Shown here one piece after another: positions 7,772 through 17,302 of a stretch of 64,000 nucleotides of DNA. The notes beneath the pieces are model-generated. The model had not been told where the DNA came from and made no database searches. It worked only from the letters and a program-made list of their open reading frames with translations. Source of the stretch: Candidatus Eiseniibacteriota bacterium (GTDB lineage: Bacteria; Eisenbacteria; RBG-16-71-46; CAIMUX01). The position numbers and the translations under genes were made by a program. The stretch spans positions 186,001 to 250,000 of the forward strand of contig JACKCR010000003.1 of the NCBI GenBank assembly GCA_020633975.1. Reading direction: 5' to 3'. How positions within the stretch are numbered: the stretch's first letter is position 1; each line of letters opens with the position of its first letter.

Positions 7772-9097
7772 ATGTGGAATCGGATGAGAGCGCTCTTGAT
7801 GCTGCTCCTCGTCGCTCTGTTGCTGCCGTCCCAGGCTGCTGCGTCGCTTCAGGACGTGGTGGACGCGGCAGACGACTTCAAGGCACTACTCTCGACCAGC
7901 CAAATCAATGAGCTAGAGCAGCCGTTCACCGAATCCCTCGCCGAGAAGTGGTCGAATCTCCCGTGTGGTTCGTCCTGTCGCAACGGGCTCGGGTTCGGTG
8001 ATCTGGACGACGAGCAGCTCGAAGCGGCGAAGGCCGTCATCCGAACCGCAGCGGGTACCGCGCTGAGCGAGGGGTACTCGGAGTTCTGGCAGGTGGTCAC
8101 CGCAGACAGCTTGCTCGGAACGGTGGCGGGCAACAACTACTCGAAGGACCTCTACTTCATCTCATTCCTCAACAGCCCGTCCACGTCGTCCCCCTGGATG
8201 CTCCAGTACGGGGGGCATCACATCGCGGTCAACATCGCGTACAACGGTGCGACGATCGGCGGAACGCCGATGTTCGTTGGAGTGGAACCGACGTCGTGGA
8301 CGAACGGACTGGCCACGGCCACGCTGGAGAACGAGCACGACGCCCTCGCGGCGATGCTCGCGGGCCTCAGTGCATCGGAACTCTCGCAGGCTGCGCTGAG
8401 CGGCAGCTTCTCGGACGTCGTCCTCGGCCCCGGAAGGGATGGCGAGTTCCCGCTCACGCCGTCGGGGATCGCGTGCAGCAACCTGACCGCTTCCCAGCAG
8501 GAGCTGGTGTTGACGGCGATGGACTTCTATCTGGATGACCTCGACGCGGAGAGCGCCGCGTGGCTTCGCGGAATCTACGAGAGCGAGCTGGCGGATACCT
8601 ACATCGGCTACAAGGGAACCGGAACCTCGGGCGTACCCTCCTCCTTCCTCGCGAGTCACGCGGACTACGTTCGGATCGACGGACCGAGCGTCTGGATCGA
8701 GTTCGTCTGCCAGAACGGCGTCGTCTTCAACCAGATCCACTACCACTCAGTGTGGAGGGACGAGGAACGCGACTATGGCGACTACCTCACGGCGACAACC
8801 TCGATCGACGAGGATCCCGTCGACTCATCGTCCCAGTCCGTCCTCGCCTTGTCGAACTACCCGAACCCCTTCCGTAGCGCGACGACTGTCGCGTTCACGT
8901 TGCGCGAGGAAGCAAACGTACGACTGGACGTGTTCGACCCGTCCGGCAAGAAAGTCGAGACCTTGGCCTCGAACGTGCTGTCGCCGGGAGCTCATGCCGT
9001 CGAGTGGAATGCGTCGGACGTTCCCGGCGGCGTCTACTTCTGTCGCCTCCAGGCCGGGTCGGAAGTGGTGACGCAGAGGATGCTCGTCGTTCGGTGA
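7772..9097 (+). CDS. Secreted DUF3500-like protein with C-terminal sorting domain
   Basis: The 441-residue protein starts at ATG 7772 after AGGAGG (8-base gap). Residues 1-25 are a signal peptide (LMLLLVALLLPSQAAAS). Residues 28-360 match the layout I know for DUF3500: GFGDLDDEQLEAAKAVIRTA, SPWMLQYGGHH with the paired His, and RIDGPSVWIEFVCQ followed by IHYHSVWRDEERDYG. The conserved His, Asp and Arg residues suggest a metal site, but the biochemistry of the family is unknown to me. The C-terminal 85 residues are a sorting domain (NYPNPFRSATTVAF, DPSGKKVETL, GGVYFCRL, ending MLVVR). It probably acts at the cell surface. It follows the 23-bp-period array directly. Confidence 0.75.
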   Translation: MWNRMRALLMLLLVALLLPSQAAASLQDVVDAADDFKALLSTSQINELEQPFTESLAEKWSNLPCGSSCRNGLGFGDLDDEQLEAAKAVIRTAAGTALSEGYSEFWQVVTADSLLGTVAGNNYSKDLYFISFLNSPSTSSPWMLQYGGHHIAVNIAYNGATIGGTPMFVGVEPTSWTNGLATATLENEHDALAAMLAGLSASELSQAALSGSFSDVVLGPGRDGEFPLTPSGIACSNLTASQQELVLTAMDFYLDDLDAESAAWLRGIYESELADTYIGYKGTGTSGVPSSFLASHADYVRIDGPSVWIEFVCQNGVVFNQIHYHSVWRDEERDYGDYLTATTSIDEDPVDSSSQSVLALSNYPNPFRSATTVAFTLREEANVRLDVFDPSGKKVETLASNVLSPGAHAVEWNASDVPGGVYFCRLQAGSEVVTQRMLVVR

Positions 9098-9307
9098 CGC
9101 GTCCGGGTTGGGTGGCGGGTGAGAGTGCTCGGCAGTTGACGGCGGTATGGAGGGGATCCCATCGTCGGGCTAGATTCAGAAGTGTGGCCTGCGGGTCGCG
9201 CTCGCAGCGAAGCGGGTGCCAATCGAGTCCGGAAGGCGTCTTGATCGCCCAACTTGTTTCCAATAAGAGCACTAGCCCGTACCGCCCCCATCTAGGCCTC
9301 TGTCCAA

Positions 9308-9346
9308 ACCATGAAAATCCCGCACCACATGCCCAATTTTCATGGT
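9308..9346. promoter_or_regulatory. 11-bp perfect inverted repeat upstream of the ATPase gene
   Basis: ACCATGAAAAT (9308-9318) and ATTTTCATGGT (9336-9346) are perfect reverse complements separated by 17 bases, an AT-rich island in GC-rich DNA. The right arm ends 11 bases before the ATG at 9358, and no Shine-Dalgarno lies in between. It could be an operator overlapping the promoter of a leaderless transcript, or an element shielding the start in RNA. Function is inferred. Confidence 0.45.
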
Positions 9347-9357
9347 AATCTCCCGCC

Positions 9358-10509
9358 ATGTTCGTCCGTCGCGAACGCCTCGAAGGCAGGATTCGAACCG
9401 CGCTCTCTCGGGCCCCGATCGTCGTATTGGTCGGGCCCAGGCAGTCCGGCAAGACGACATTGGCCCGGCAGCTCCTGTCGGTGGACTCGCCGAACTACTT
9501 CGACCTCGAGGATCCGACCGCGGTCGCACGTCTGGAGGAGCCTCGGACGGCTCTCGAACCACTCGACGGACTGATCGTGATCGACGAGGTTCAGCAGCGG
9601 CCGGACCTCTTCCCGATCTTGCGCGTCCTTGCGGACCGCGAATCGCGCAAGGCGCAGTTCCTCATCCTGGGAAGCGCATCCGGGGAGTTGATGCGGCAGA
9701 GTTCCGAGAGCCTCGCCGGCCGCATGGAACGGATCGAGGTCGGTGGATTCACCCTCGAAGAGTTGGGGAGTGAGTCGATCCGAACGCTCTGGCACAGGGG
9801 CGGGCTGCCGCGATCCTGGCTCGCATCGAACGACCACGACAGTTTCGTCTGGAGGAAGCAGTTCATCCAGACGCTTCTCGAACGGGACTTCCCCCAGTGG
9901 GGAGTGCGCGTTCCGTCGATCGCGCTTCTCAGGTTCTGGGCGATGCTCGCCCACTACCACGGACAGATCTGGAACGCATCGGAGCCCGCGCGCGCATTGG
10001 GTGTCAATCCTTCGACCACGCGTCGTCACCTGGACCTTCTGAGCGATGCGCTCGTCGTTCGTCAGCTCCAGCCGTGGTTCACGAACCTGGGCAAGCGTCA
10101 GGTGAAGTCACCGAAAGTGTACATCCGGGACAGCGGACTTCTCCATCAGCTGCTCGGGCTCGAAACGGAGAAGTCACTCCTCACGCACCCCAAAGTCGGA
10201 GCGTCGTGGGAGGGATTCGTGATCGAACAGGTGCTCTCCGCGGAAGTACACGATGAGGCGTGGTTCTGGGCGACTCATCAGGGGGCGGAGATCGATCTCC
10301 TCTTGCGTCGCGGAGACAAGATGCTCGGCGTCGAGTGCAAGAGAGCCGACGCGCCACGGATGACGAACTCTCTCAGGACCGCACGCGATGAACTCGGAGT
10401 CGAGCAGATCGCCGTCGTTTACCCGGGGAGCAAGCGGTACCCGATCGGGGACGGTGTCGAAGCCGTGCCGCTCGCCACGTTAGCGGAGCCAGGAACGCTG
10501 TTCGCATAG
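9358..10509 (+). CDS. DUF4143-family ATP-binding protein (AAA_14)
   Basis: The 383-residue protein has a Walker A loop GPRQSGKT (residues 26-33), Walker B LIVIDEVQ (72-79), a sensor-like FLILGSASGELM and the RMERIEVGGFTLEEL segment typical of AAA_14. These are followed by the DUF4143 domain: a winged-helix-like part (ARALGVNPSTTRRHLDLLSDALVVRQLQPW) and a nuclease-like fold (GAEIDLLLRRGDKMLGVECK). These proteins are widespread, often near mobile or defence genes, and their role is unresolved. The ATG has no clear ribosome-binding site and follows an 11-bp inverted repeat. All ATPase motifs are intact. It is convergent with the kinase pair downstream, 17 bases apart. Confidence 0.9.
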   Translation: MFVRRERLEGRIRTALSRAPIVVLVGPRQSGKTTLARQLLSVDSPNYFDLEDPTAVARLEEPRTALEPLDGLIVIDEVQQRPDLFPILRVLADRESRKAQFLILGSASGELMRQSSESLAGRMERIEVGGFTLEELGSESIRTLWHRGGLPRSWLASNDHDSFVWRKQFIQTLLERDFPQWGVRVPSIALLRFWAMLAHYHGQIWNASEPARALGVNPSTTRRHLDLLSDALVVRQLQPWFTNLGKRQVKSPKVYIRDSGLLHQLLGLETEKSLLTHPKVGASWEGFVIEQVLSAEVHDEAWFWATHQGAEIDLLLRRGDKMLGVECKRADAPRMTNSLRTARDELGVEQIAVVYPGSKRYPIGDGVEAVPLATLAEPGTLFA

Positions 10510-10526
10510 TCGCGTGGCCGCTCCCC

Positions 10527-13175
10527 TCACCTGATCCCAATACTCTCGAGAAACGCCGGATAGTCCACGTGCTTCCGAAGGTTCTCGCTCAGCCCGGGCC
10601 ACCTCGTGACGAAGACGACCATCGGATCCCGCTCGTCGACGGCGCGCTTCGTCCACATCCGCATGTCGTCGATACGTCCGAGGGCACTTGCGACGTTGGC
10701 GAGTGAGAACGGCGGCACGTAGTCCTGCCGGTGTCTCGCCTCGAGTTCATCGTAGACGGCTTCCGCCAACTCTAGCCGGCCGGCGTTCGCGTACGCGACG
10801 CCGAGAGCTCCCAGGGTCCAGGTGTGACGCCCGAACATCGGAAGGATGGCGCGGGCCTCCTGGATGGCCTGGTCGTACCGGCCGGACCAGGCGTTGCACT
10901 GCACCAACACGTAGCGGGAGAGGTAGGAGTCGGGATGGAGTTCGACCGCACGTGCCGCACTTGGCACCGCCTCCTCCGCCCTCCCGGCGAGACCGAGGGT
11001 CAGGCTCCGCATCGAGATCGCCGTCACGTTGAGAGGGTCGAGATCGACGGCGCGACGCACCTCGGTCAGGATCTCCTCGATCCCTTCCGGTGTGGTGGAC
11101 ATCGTCGTGCAGAGCGCCCAGGCCGCCCGCTCGGATCTCGCGCGCGTGAGCCCGGGGTTCGCGCGCAGAGCCTGCTCCCAGTAGTCGAATGCGGCGGCGT
11201 GGTCCCGATCGAACTGGGCTGTGATGGTTCCGAGGGTGCTCAGGGCTTCCGCGGCGGTCGGATCGATCTGCAGAGCCCGCTCAGCCGAGGCCTTGGCTCG
11301 GGGCATGGACTCGTTGGGGTGTTCGAGTCCGTAGGTCGCGAGGAGGCGATGAGACTCGGCGAGGAGGGCGTGCGCGTCGGCGTAGTCCGGATCGCGTTCG
11401 ATCGCGCGCTCGAGGAGGGACATCGCCTGGTAGACCGCACGTGCACGCTGCGACTGGAGCGCGAGCGCGCGAAGGTAGAGGTCGAAGGCTTCGAGATCGG
11501 ACGTCCCGCGACGAACTGTTTGTCCTCCGCCTGAGGAAGCGAAGCCGAGCTCCAGCTTCGACGCGATCGCACCCGCGATGTCGTCCTGGATCTCGAAGAT
11601 GTCGGTCATCTCGCGGTCGTAGCGTTCGGACCAGAGGTGATACCCGGTCGCCACGTCGACGAGCTGCGCGGTGATCCGAAGCCGATTGCCCGCGCGCCGC
11701 ACACTTCCTTCGAGCACAGTACGCACCCGGAGCGTCTCGCCCACTACCTGGAGGTTCTCGCGCTCGTCCTTGAATGCAAAGGACGAGGTGCGGGCCGCGA
11801 CACGGAGTCCGTCGATCCGCCCGAGCGCGATCATGATCTCTTCGGTGATCCCGTCGCTGAAGTACTCGTCGTCGGCACTGGAGCTGAGGTTCGTGAACGG
11901 AAGGACGGCGATCGATCGCTCATGGGTGGTGTGGAAGGTGCCCGAGACGCTGCGATCATCGCCGCCGGAGTTCGGGTCGCCACTGCGGGAGGTCGAGGCT
12001 GCGCTGTGAGCGGAGTCGGCACCCGCGGCACCCGCGGCAACAACGGCCCCGGCACCGGCGGTTCCCGCAGCAAGCGCGGCACCAGCACCGGCAGCGCCCA
12101 CACCACCACCTGCTGCGGAGGCACCGGGGCCCGCAGCGCCGCCGCCGGCAGCAACTCCGCCACCGACATTGCCGCTCGCCGCATCTCGGATCGACTCGAG
12201 TTCCTTCCCCACTTCGGACAGCTGCTGCGGACGTCGGTCCCGGCTCTTCTCCAAACAGTGCCGAACGAGGCGGACGTAGCCGTCAGGCAGATCTTTCCGG
12301 AACTCTGCGATCGCCGGCGGATCGTCCCTCAGGATCGAAGACGCGAGTCCGGCGGGGCTCGCCCCCTGGAACGGGCGTCGTCCCGTGGCCATTTCGTAGA
12401 GGACGATCCCGAACGAAAAGATGTCGGTGCGGACATCGACCTCGAGACACTCGACCTGCTCCGGCGACATGTAGGGCACGGTGCCGACGAGTGTGCCTGG
12501 CGTCGTCTGGAGAACGGTGACGTCATCGAGTGACGGCCCACGAGACCGGTCGTACGACGGGTCGAGCGGCGCGCCATCCGCCGCGTCGTGCGTCGAGCCA
12601 TCCGCCGCGTCGTGCGTCGAGCCGTGCTCCGAGCCGTGCGCCGAGCCGTGCGAGGTTTCGCCTTCGGGAAGCGCCGAGGATCCGCGCGTGGCCTTCGTCC
12701 CCATCGGCTGGGACTTCGCGAGCCCGAAGTCGAGAACCTTGATCCGTCCTTCGGGCGTGACCATGACATTCCCAGGCTTGATATCGCGATGGATCACACC
12801 CTTGTCGTGTGCGGCCGCAAGCGCATCGACGAGAGCGACGGAGACGCGCAGGATCTCGGCGAGAGACAGGCCGTCGGCCGGAATCACGTCGTCGAGCGTT
12901 CTGCCTTCGATCAGTCCCATGGTGAGAAAGTGGAGGCCGCCGGCCTCTTCCACCGAGTAGACGGTGACGATGTTCGGATGATCGAGCGAGGCGAGGAGAC
13001 GGGCCTCGCGTTGGAACCGCTCCCGACTCTCGGCATGAGACGCCACAGCCGGCGGAAGGAGCTTCAGCGCCACGTCGCGATCGAGTCGCGTGTCCCGCGC
13101 GCGGTAGACGACACCCATCCCGCCCGAGCCGAGCGCGGATAGGATGCGATAGTGCGCGAGAGTCTGTCCGATCAC
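10527..13175 (-). CDS. Ser/Thr protein kinase with TolB/FlgO-like domain and TPR repeats
   Basis: The 882-residue protein has a complete bacterial kinase domain: Gly-loop GSGGMG (16-21), Lys38 in ALKLL, HRDIKPGN (129-136), DFG (149-151) and PYMSPEQ (234-240). The activation loop carries an insertion at residues 157-222 made of His/Ser/Asp/Ala repeats (HGSAHGSEHGS, THDAADGSTHDAADG), so DFG to SPE spans about 90 residues instead of roughly 25-30. After the kinase comes a Gly/Ala-rich linker instead of the usual membrane helix, then SIAVLPFTNLSSSADDEYF (about 430-580, the domain often joined to TPR sensors) and TPR repeats to the C-terminus. It is probably cytosolic and regulatory. Its start overlaps the stop of the upstream kinase by 4 bases, so the two are co-translated. 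Confidence 0.92.
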   Translation of the reverse strand: MIGQTLAHYRILSALGSGGMGVVYRARDTRLDRDVALKLLPPAVASHAESRERFQREARLLASLDHPNIVTVYSVEEAGGLHFLTMGLIEGRTLDDVIPADGLSLAEILRVSVALVDALAAAHDKGVIHRDIKPGNVMVTPEGRIKVLDFGLAKSQPMGTKATRGSSALPEGETSHGSAHGSEHGSTHDAADGSTHDAADGAPLDPSYDRSRGPSLDDVTVLQTTPGTLVGTVPYMSPEQVECLEVDVRTDIFSFGIVLYEMATGRRPFQGASPAGLASSILRDDPPAIAEFRKDLPDGYVRLVRHCLEKSRDRRPQQLSEVGKELESIRDAASGNVGGGVAAGGGAAGPGASAAGGGVGAAGAGAALAAGTAGAGAVVAAGAAGADSAHSAASTSRSGDPNSGGDDRSVSGTFHTTHERSIAVLPFTNLSSSADDEYFSDGITEEIMIALGRIDGLRVAARTSSFAFKDERENLQVVGETLRVRTVLEGSVRRAGNRLRITAQLVDVATGYHLWSERYDREMTDIFEIQDDIAGAIASKLELGFASSGGGQTVRRGTSDLEAFDLYLRALALQSQRARAVYQAMSLLERAIERDPDYADAHALLAESHRLLATYGLEHPNESMPRAKASAERALQIDPTAAEALSTLGTITAQFDRDHAAAFDYWEQALRANPGLTRARSERAAWALCTTMSTTPEGIEEILTEVRRAVDLDPLNVTAISMRSLTLGLAGRAEEAVPSAARAVELHPDSYLSRYVLVQCNAWSGRYDQAIQEARAILPMFGRHTWTLGALGVAYANAGRLELAEAVYDELEARHRQDYVPPFSLANVASALGRIDDMRMWTKRAVDERDPMVVFVTRWPGLSENLRKHVDYPAFLESIGIR

Positions 13176-16100
13176 GTGTGGTCCCCTTCCGGCTCCTGAT
13201 TCGTGCTGGATCGCAAGGTGTTCGCCACTGCGATCGTCTCGCGCAATCTCTCGATCCGCCGGACGAGTTCCGATGCGGGCATCAGCGCCAGATCCTTCGC
13301 AATCGACTCGGCTTCGCCCAGAGTCGCACGCGCAGCGTCACCGTGCAAATCCTCCGCTTCGAGCTCTCCGCGCGCACAGAGAATCAACCCGAGTTCGATC
13401 CGGTCGTCGCTCTCCCGAAGGATCGCCTCGCTCTCGACGAAACGAGCGCGGGCGTCGTCCATCCGTCCGCGCATCCGGTCGATCTCTCCCAAGGTGCGGA
13501 GGTCACCCCCGACGGCCGTGCGGTCGCCGACTTCGCGATGGACGGCGAGCGCGGATTCGAGGTGTGCCTGTGCTTCGTCGAGCTGACCTTGGTCGGCCAG
13601 GAAGCGGGCGTAGCCGGAGAGCACGGCCGCCTCGCCGCCGCGGTTTCGAACTTCACGCGTGATCGAGAGCGCTTCCACATAGCACGCGCGGGCCTCCTCG
13701 GTCCGACCCTCCACGTAGTGGAGTGCGGCAAGGTCACCCAGAAGGTAGCCCTCGAAACGCCGCTCCCCTGTCTTGCGTGCGATGTCCAGCGCGGCCGTGG
13801 CGTGCTGAAGCGCGGTCTCTGCATGACCCTGGATCCGGTCGACGAGTGCCAGCGTGCTGAGCGAGTAGCCTTGTTGGACCTGGTCTCCCATTTCGCGTGC
13901 AATGCCGAGTGACGTCGTGCAGCGTTCCCGTGCTTCATCGAACCGACTCTGGTCGACGAGCAGGTTGCTGAGGGCGCTGAGGACCGATCCCTCACCCTCA
14001 CGGTGACCAGACTCGTGGTGTATGGCGAGCCCCGCTTCGTAGTAGCGCTGCGCTTCGTCGAGTCGCCCCACCGTTGCATAGAGGACGCCTAGATTCCCGA
14101 GGTTGTTGCCTTCGAGGACACGATCGCCGAGTTCGCGGGCCAGCGCCAAGGACGCCTCCATGCCACTCATCGCATCCTTCACCCTGCCTTGACTCCCGGC
14201 GAGGATCGCCTTGTGGCTGGTGAAGTTCGCTTCGAGTCGACGGTTGCCCGTCTCGCGTGCGACAGACAATCCGGTCTCGTAGATCTCCTGTGCGCGCTCC
14301 ACGTTCCCGAGCCGTCGCTCGGCATTCCCGAGACAGACGAGGACGCGTCCGCTCTGGGCGCGATCGAGAATCTCGACGACGCCTCTGCCGAGTTCCGCCG
14401 ACGCTCCGAACGGACCACGGACCGTGATTGCGGCGTCGACGGCGTGATAGGTCGCCTCTGCCACTTCGGAGTCCCTGCGCGCGACTGCACGTCGACAGGC
14501 CGCGACGAGATTGTCCCGTTCGAGCTGGAGCGCAGCCTGCACCGCAGTTCCGTTGGGACCATGGATACCGTCGAGCAACGTGGGCGTGATCTGGGCGAAG
14601 TAGTTCCCGTGTCTCACTTCCACGTGTGCCGGGGACTGCGCGTCGCCCGGGATTTGGGAGCCGGAATCTCGCGCCTCCTGCACCGCATACTCCGCAGCGC
14701 GCTCGGCGGCATACTCCTGCACGGAAACGTACGTGTGGAAGCGAAGTGCGCCTTGCGCGACGTCGGCGCGGAGCCAACTCTTATCGACCAGTGACTGGAT
14801 CACGTCGAGCACGAACGGATCCTCGTCGAACATCGAGAGGTCGACCACGGCTTCCGCAGCTTCCAGCGTGAACCCACCCTCGAACGTCGCGAGCTGAGCC
14901 ATCGCAGATTGCTCGTAAGGACGAAGCAGTTCCCACGACCAGTCGAGCGTCGCTCGCAGCGCCTGATGACGTCCCTTCTTCCCTCCGGACAGCACGCGGA
15001 ACCTGTCTTCGAGACGCGTCTGCAGCTGCTCCAGACTGAGCATGCGAAGCCTCGAAGCAGCGAGCTCGATGGCGAGAGGTAGACCGTCGAGACGACGTAC
15101 GATCTCGTCGACGTGCTTTCGGTTCGTGTCGTCCACCTGGAATCCGGGACGGTGCGCCGCGGCACGGATCGCGAAGAGCTCTGCGCCCTGGGTCTCGGGA
15201 TCGAGAGGACTCAGCGCGTATGCCGTCTCTTCGGGAAGCCGGAGTCGCTCCTGACTCGTGACGAGGAACCTCGCCGAATCCGCGCTCTTCAGCAACTCGC
15301 CGATCGTCGCGTCGGCGTGCTCCACCAGCTGCTCGAAGTTGTCGAGGATGAAGAGGCTCTTCCTTCGCCCGGCGAGCACGCTACCGAGATGTGCGATCGG
15401 GTTGCGCTGGTTGAGTGCGACGCCAAGCGTGGATGCGATGGCCGCTGCGATCCCGTCCGCAGTGCGGACTTCACTGAGGTCGCAGAACCAGACCCCGCCG
15501 GGCCAGCGGGAAAGGCTCTCCCACGCATACCTCAGGGCGAGCCGCGTCTTCCCCGTCCCGCCGGTGCCCTGGAGCGTGAGGAGACGACAGGCGGCGCCCG
15601 TTTGGCTTTCGGAGTAGAACGGAGAGTCGGCCCGGGCGTGAGCACCAACATGGGCGCCTGATGGGGTGACGGTTTGCGTGCCCGTTTGGACGACGGATTG
15701 CGTGCCGGGATGTGCCTCCGCGCCGGCGGAAACATCGGCGTCGGCTTCGAGCCGTGCCGCGATGGCGTCGATGTCCGCTCTCCGGCCGACGAACGCGTCC
15801 CGCTCCGGTGGGAGCGAGTGGCGTACGACCTGCACGGGCTCGTCTCGACCTTCGAGCGCGAGCACGACGTCTTCCGCACTCGCGTGACGCGCGGCCGGTT
15901 CTTTCGAAAGAAGACGGAGGATCGTCTCTTCCCAGCGGGCATCGACATCCACGAGCTCGCTCGGATTCGGCGGTTGGGACTTGACGTGCTCCCGCGCAGT
16001 CTCGATCGGAGTCGGTCCCGAGAACGGAAGACGTCCGGTCACCATCTCGAAGAGTACGACTCCGAGTGCGTAGAGATCGCTGGCCGGGCCGATGACGCCG

Positions 16101-16978
16101 CCTGTCACCTGTTCCGGGGACATGTAGGCGGGCGTGCCGACGATCGCGTGCCTGGAACGCGGTCGAGGTTGCGGCGCGGACTGCGGAGCCGATGCAGACA
16201 CGTCGATTACAGACACGTCGATCGTGCTCTCGGGGTCGTTCGGGTTCATCAGATGGGTTGCGTCGGCGATGGGGCTCCCAGCGTCGGCCGGTCCCAATGC
16301 ACGGCTCGCGTCATCGGCGGTCGTTGCGTTGGCCTTCGCACTTCCGTCAGTTCCGGCCGCGCGTTCCGGCATGACCGGCTCGTCCGGCTTGCGATCCTTC
16401 ACCGTCATGGCCAGTCCGAAGTCGGTGATCACGGCCCGCTCACCGGAGTCCGTCGGCACCAGCATCACGTTCGCGCTCTTGAAGTCTCGGTGTACGACTC
16501 CAGCTCGGTGGGCGGCATCGAGCGCGTTCGCCATCTGTCTCACGAGCGGAAGCGCGACGTCGGTCGGGATCGCGCCGCTGTTTCGGATCCGCGAAGCGAG
16601 GGTATGTCCGGCGAGCAGCTCCATCGTGAGGAAGGAGACGCCGCTCGCATCGTCCCGCCAGAGGTCGAAGATCCTGCACACGTTCGGGTGGCTGACGGAC
16701 CGGGCGAGGAGGATCTCCTGCTTGAAGCGTCGAAGCGCGGCCGGGTCCGATGCGATCTCGGGTTGGATCGTCTTGAGCGCGAGGGGCACGTCCAGATCGA
16801 GGTCATGGGCCCGGTAGACCTGACCCATCCCGCCCTGATCGAGGTAGGCGTCGATCCGGTACCGACTCGCTACGACGGCTCCGTCGGCGAAGCTCCGTTT
16901 CGGCGCACCGCGGTCTCGTGCGGCGACCGCACGCGTCGGCCCGCGGGAGTCTCCATCGTGTTGGGACGCACTTGTCAT
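13172..16978 (-). CDS. Ser/Thr protein kinase fused to an NB-ARC/AfsR-like ATPase and TPR repeats
   Basis: The chosen start (ATG 16978) gives 1,268 residues; the frame stays open to 17254, but the extra 92 residues are not protein-like. The site before this ATG is weak, so the start is uncertain. Kinase motifs are complete: GGMGQVY, Lys69, HRDFKSAN (163-170), DFG (186-188) and AYMSPEQ (285-291). About 75 low-complexity residues interrupt the activation loop. An STAND/NB-ARC-type module follows, with Walker A GTGGTGKT and FILDNFEQ, and ending in LRATLDWSWELL as in AfsR/LuxR-type regulators. About 10 TPR repeats then follow (YEAGLAIHHESG, RCTTSLGIAREMGD). It probably couples an oligomerising ATPase switch to phosphorylation. 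It forms an operon with the following kinase (4-base overlap). Confidence 0.9.
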   Translation of the reverse strand: MTSASQHDGDSRGPTRAVAARDRGAPKRSFADGAVVASRYRIDAYLDQGGMGQVYRAHDLDLDVPLALKTIQPEIASDPAALRRFKQEILLARSVSHPNVCRIFDLWRDDASGVSFLTMELLAGHTLASRIRNSGAIPTDVALPLVRQMANALDAAHRAGVVHRDFKSANVMLVPTDSGERAVITDFGLAMTVKDRKPDEPVMPERAAGTDGSAKANATTADDASRALGPADAGSPIADATHLMNPNDPESTIDVSVIDVSASAPQSAPQPRPRSRHAIVGTPAYMSPEQVTGGVIGPASDLYALGVVLFEMVTGRLPFSGPTPIETAREHVKSQPPNPSELVDVDARWEETILRLLSKEPAARHASAEDVVLALEGRDEPVQVVRHSLPPERDAFVGRRADIDAIAARLEADADVSAGAEAHPGTQSVVQTGTQTVTPSGAHVGAHARADSPFYSESQTGAACRLLTLQGTGGTGKTRLALRYAWESLSRWPGGVWFCDLSEVRTADGIAAAIASTLGVALNQRNPIAHLGSVLAGRRKSLFILDNFEQLVEHADATIGELLKSADSARFLVTSQERLRLPEETAYALSPLDPETQGAELFAIRAAAHRPGFQVDDTNRKHVDEIVRRLDGLPLAIELAASRLRMLSLEQLQTRLEDRFRVLSGGKKGRHQALRATLDWSWELLRPYEQSAMAQLATFEGGFTLEAAEAVVDLSMFDEDPFVLDVIQSLVDKSWLRADVAQGALRFHTYVSVQEYAAERAAEYAVQEARDSGSQIPGDAQSPAHVEVRHGNYFAQITPTLLDGIHGPNGTAVQAALQLERDNLVAACRRAVARRDSEVAEATYHAVDAAITVRGPFGASAELGRGVVEILDRAQSGRVLVCLGNAERRLGNVERAQEIYETGLSVARETGNRRLEANFTSHKAILAGSQGRVKDAMSGMEASLALARELGDRVLEGNNLGNLGVLYATVGRLDEAQRYYEAGLAIHHESGHREGEGSVLSALSNLLVDQSRFDEARERCTTSLGIAREMGDQVQQGYSLSTLALVDRIQGHAETALQHATAALDIARKTGERRFEGYLLGDLAALHYVEGRTEEARACYVEALSITREVRNRGGEAAVLSGYARFLADQGQLDEAQAHLESALAVHREVGDRTAVGGDLRTLGEIDRMRGRMDDARARFVESEAILRESDDRIELGLILCARGELEAEDLHGDAARATLGEAESIAKDLALMPASELVRRIERLRETIAVANTLRSSTNQEPEGDHT

Positions 16979-17302
16979 TCTCAACAGAGCTTTCAGGGAA
17001 GAACCGAGCCCGAGGTCACTCTCTTCGACCTCGCGAAGAGTACCATCGATGGAACTCCCGAGCGGTCGGATCCGGTCCGAAGTCGCTGGACCGGGCCCAT
17101 GGACTTCAACACGACGGCTGGGGCCGCGGCCTCTGGTACCCGGTTTGAAGGCGGCGATCCGCGGGTCGACCGGCGATTGGCAACCTGGGTCAACACCCTG
17201 ACCGCTCCGGTCAATACCTCGGCGACTGCCTCCTCCTATGGTCCCTCCATGCAACTGACGGCTGACCCGAAGCCAAACCTTGAACCGATTGCGAGGAGAC
17301 CA

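Noticed and set aside
16979-17254. Upstream extension of the NB-ARC/TPR kinase
   Set aside because: The extra 92 residues are Gly/Arg/Ser-rich with no domain and reach into the promoter region of the divergent reductase. The start at 16978 fits the usual short tail before the kinase domain, although its ribosome-binding site is weak.
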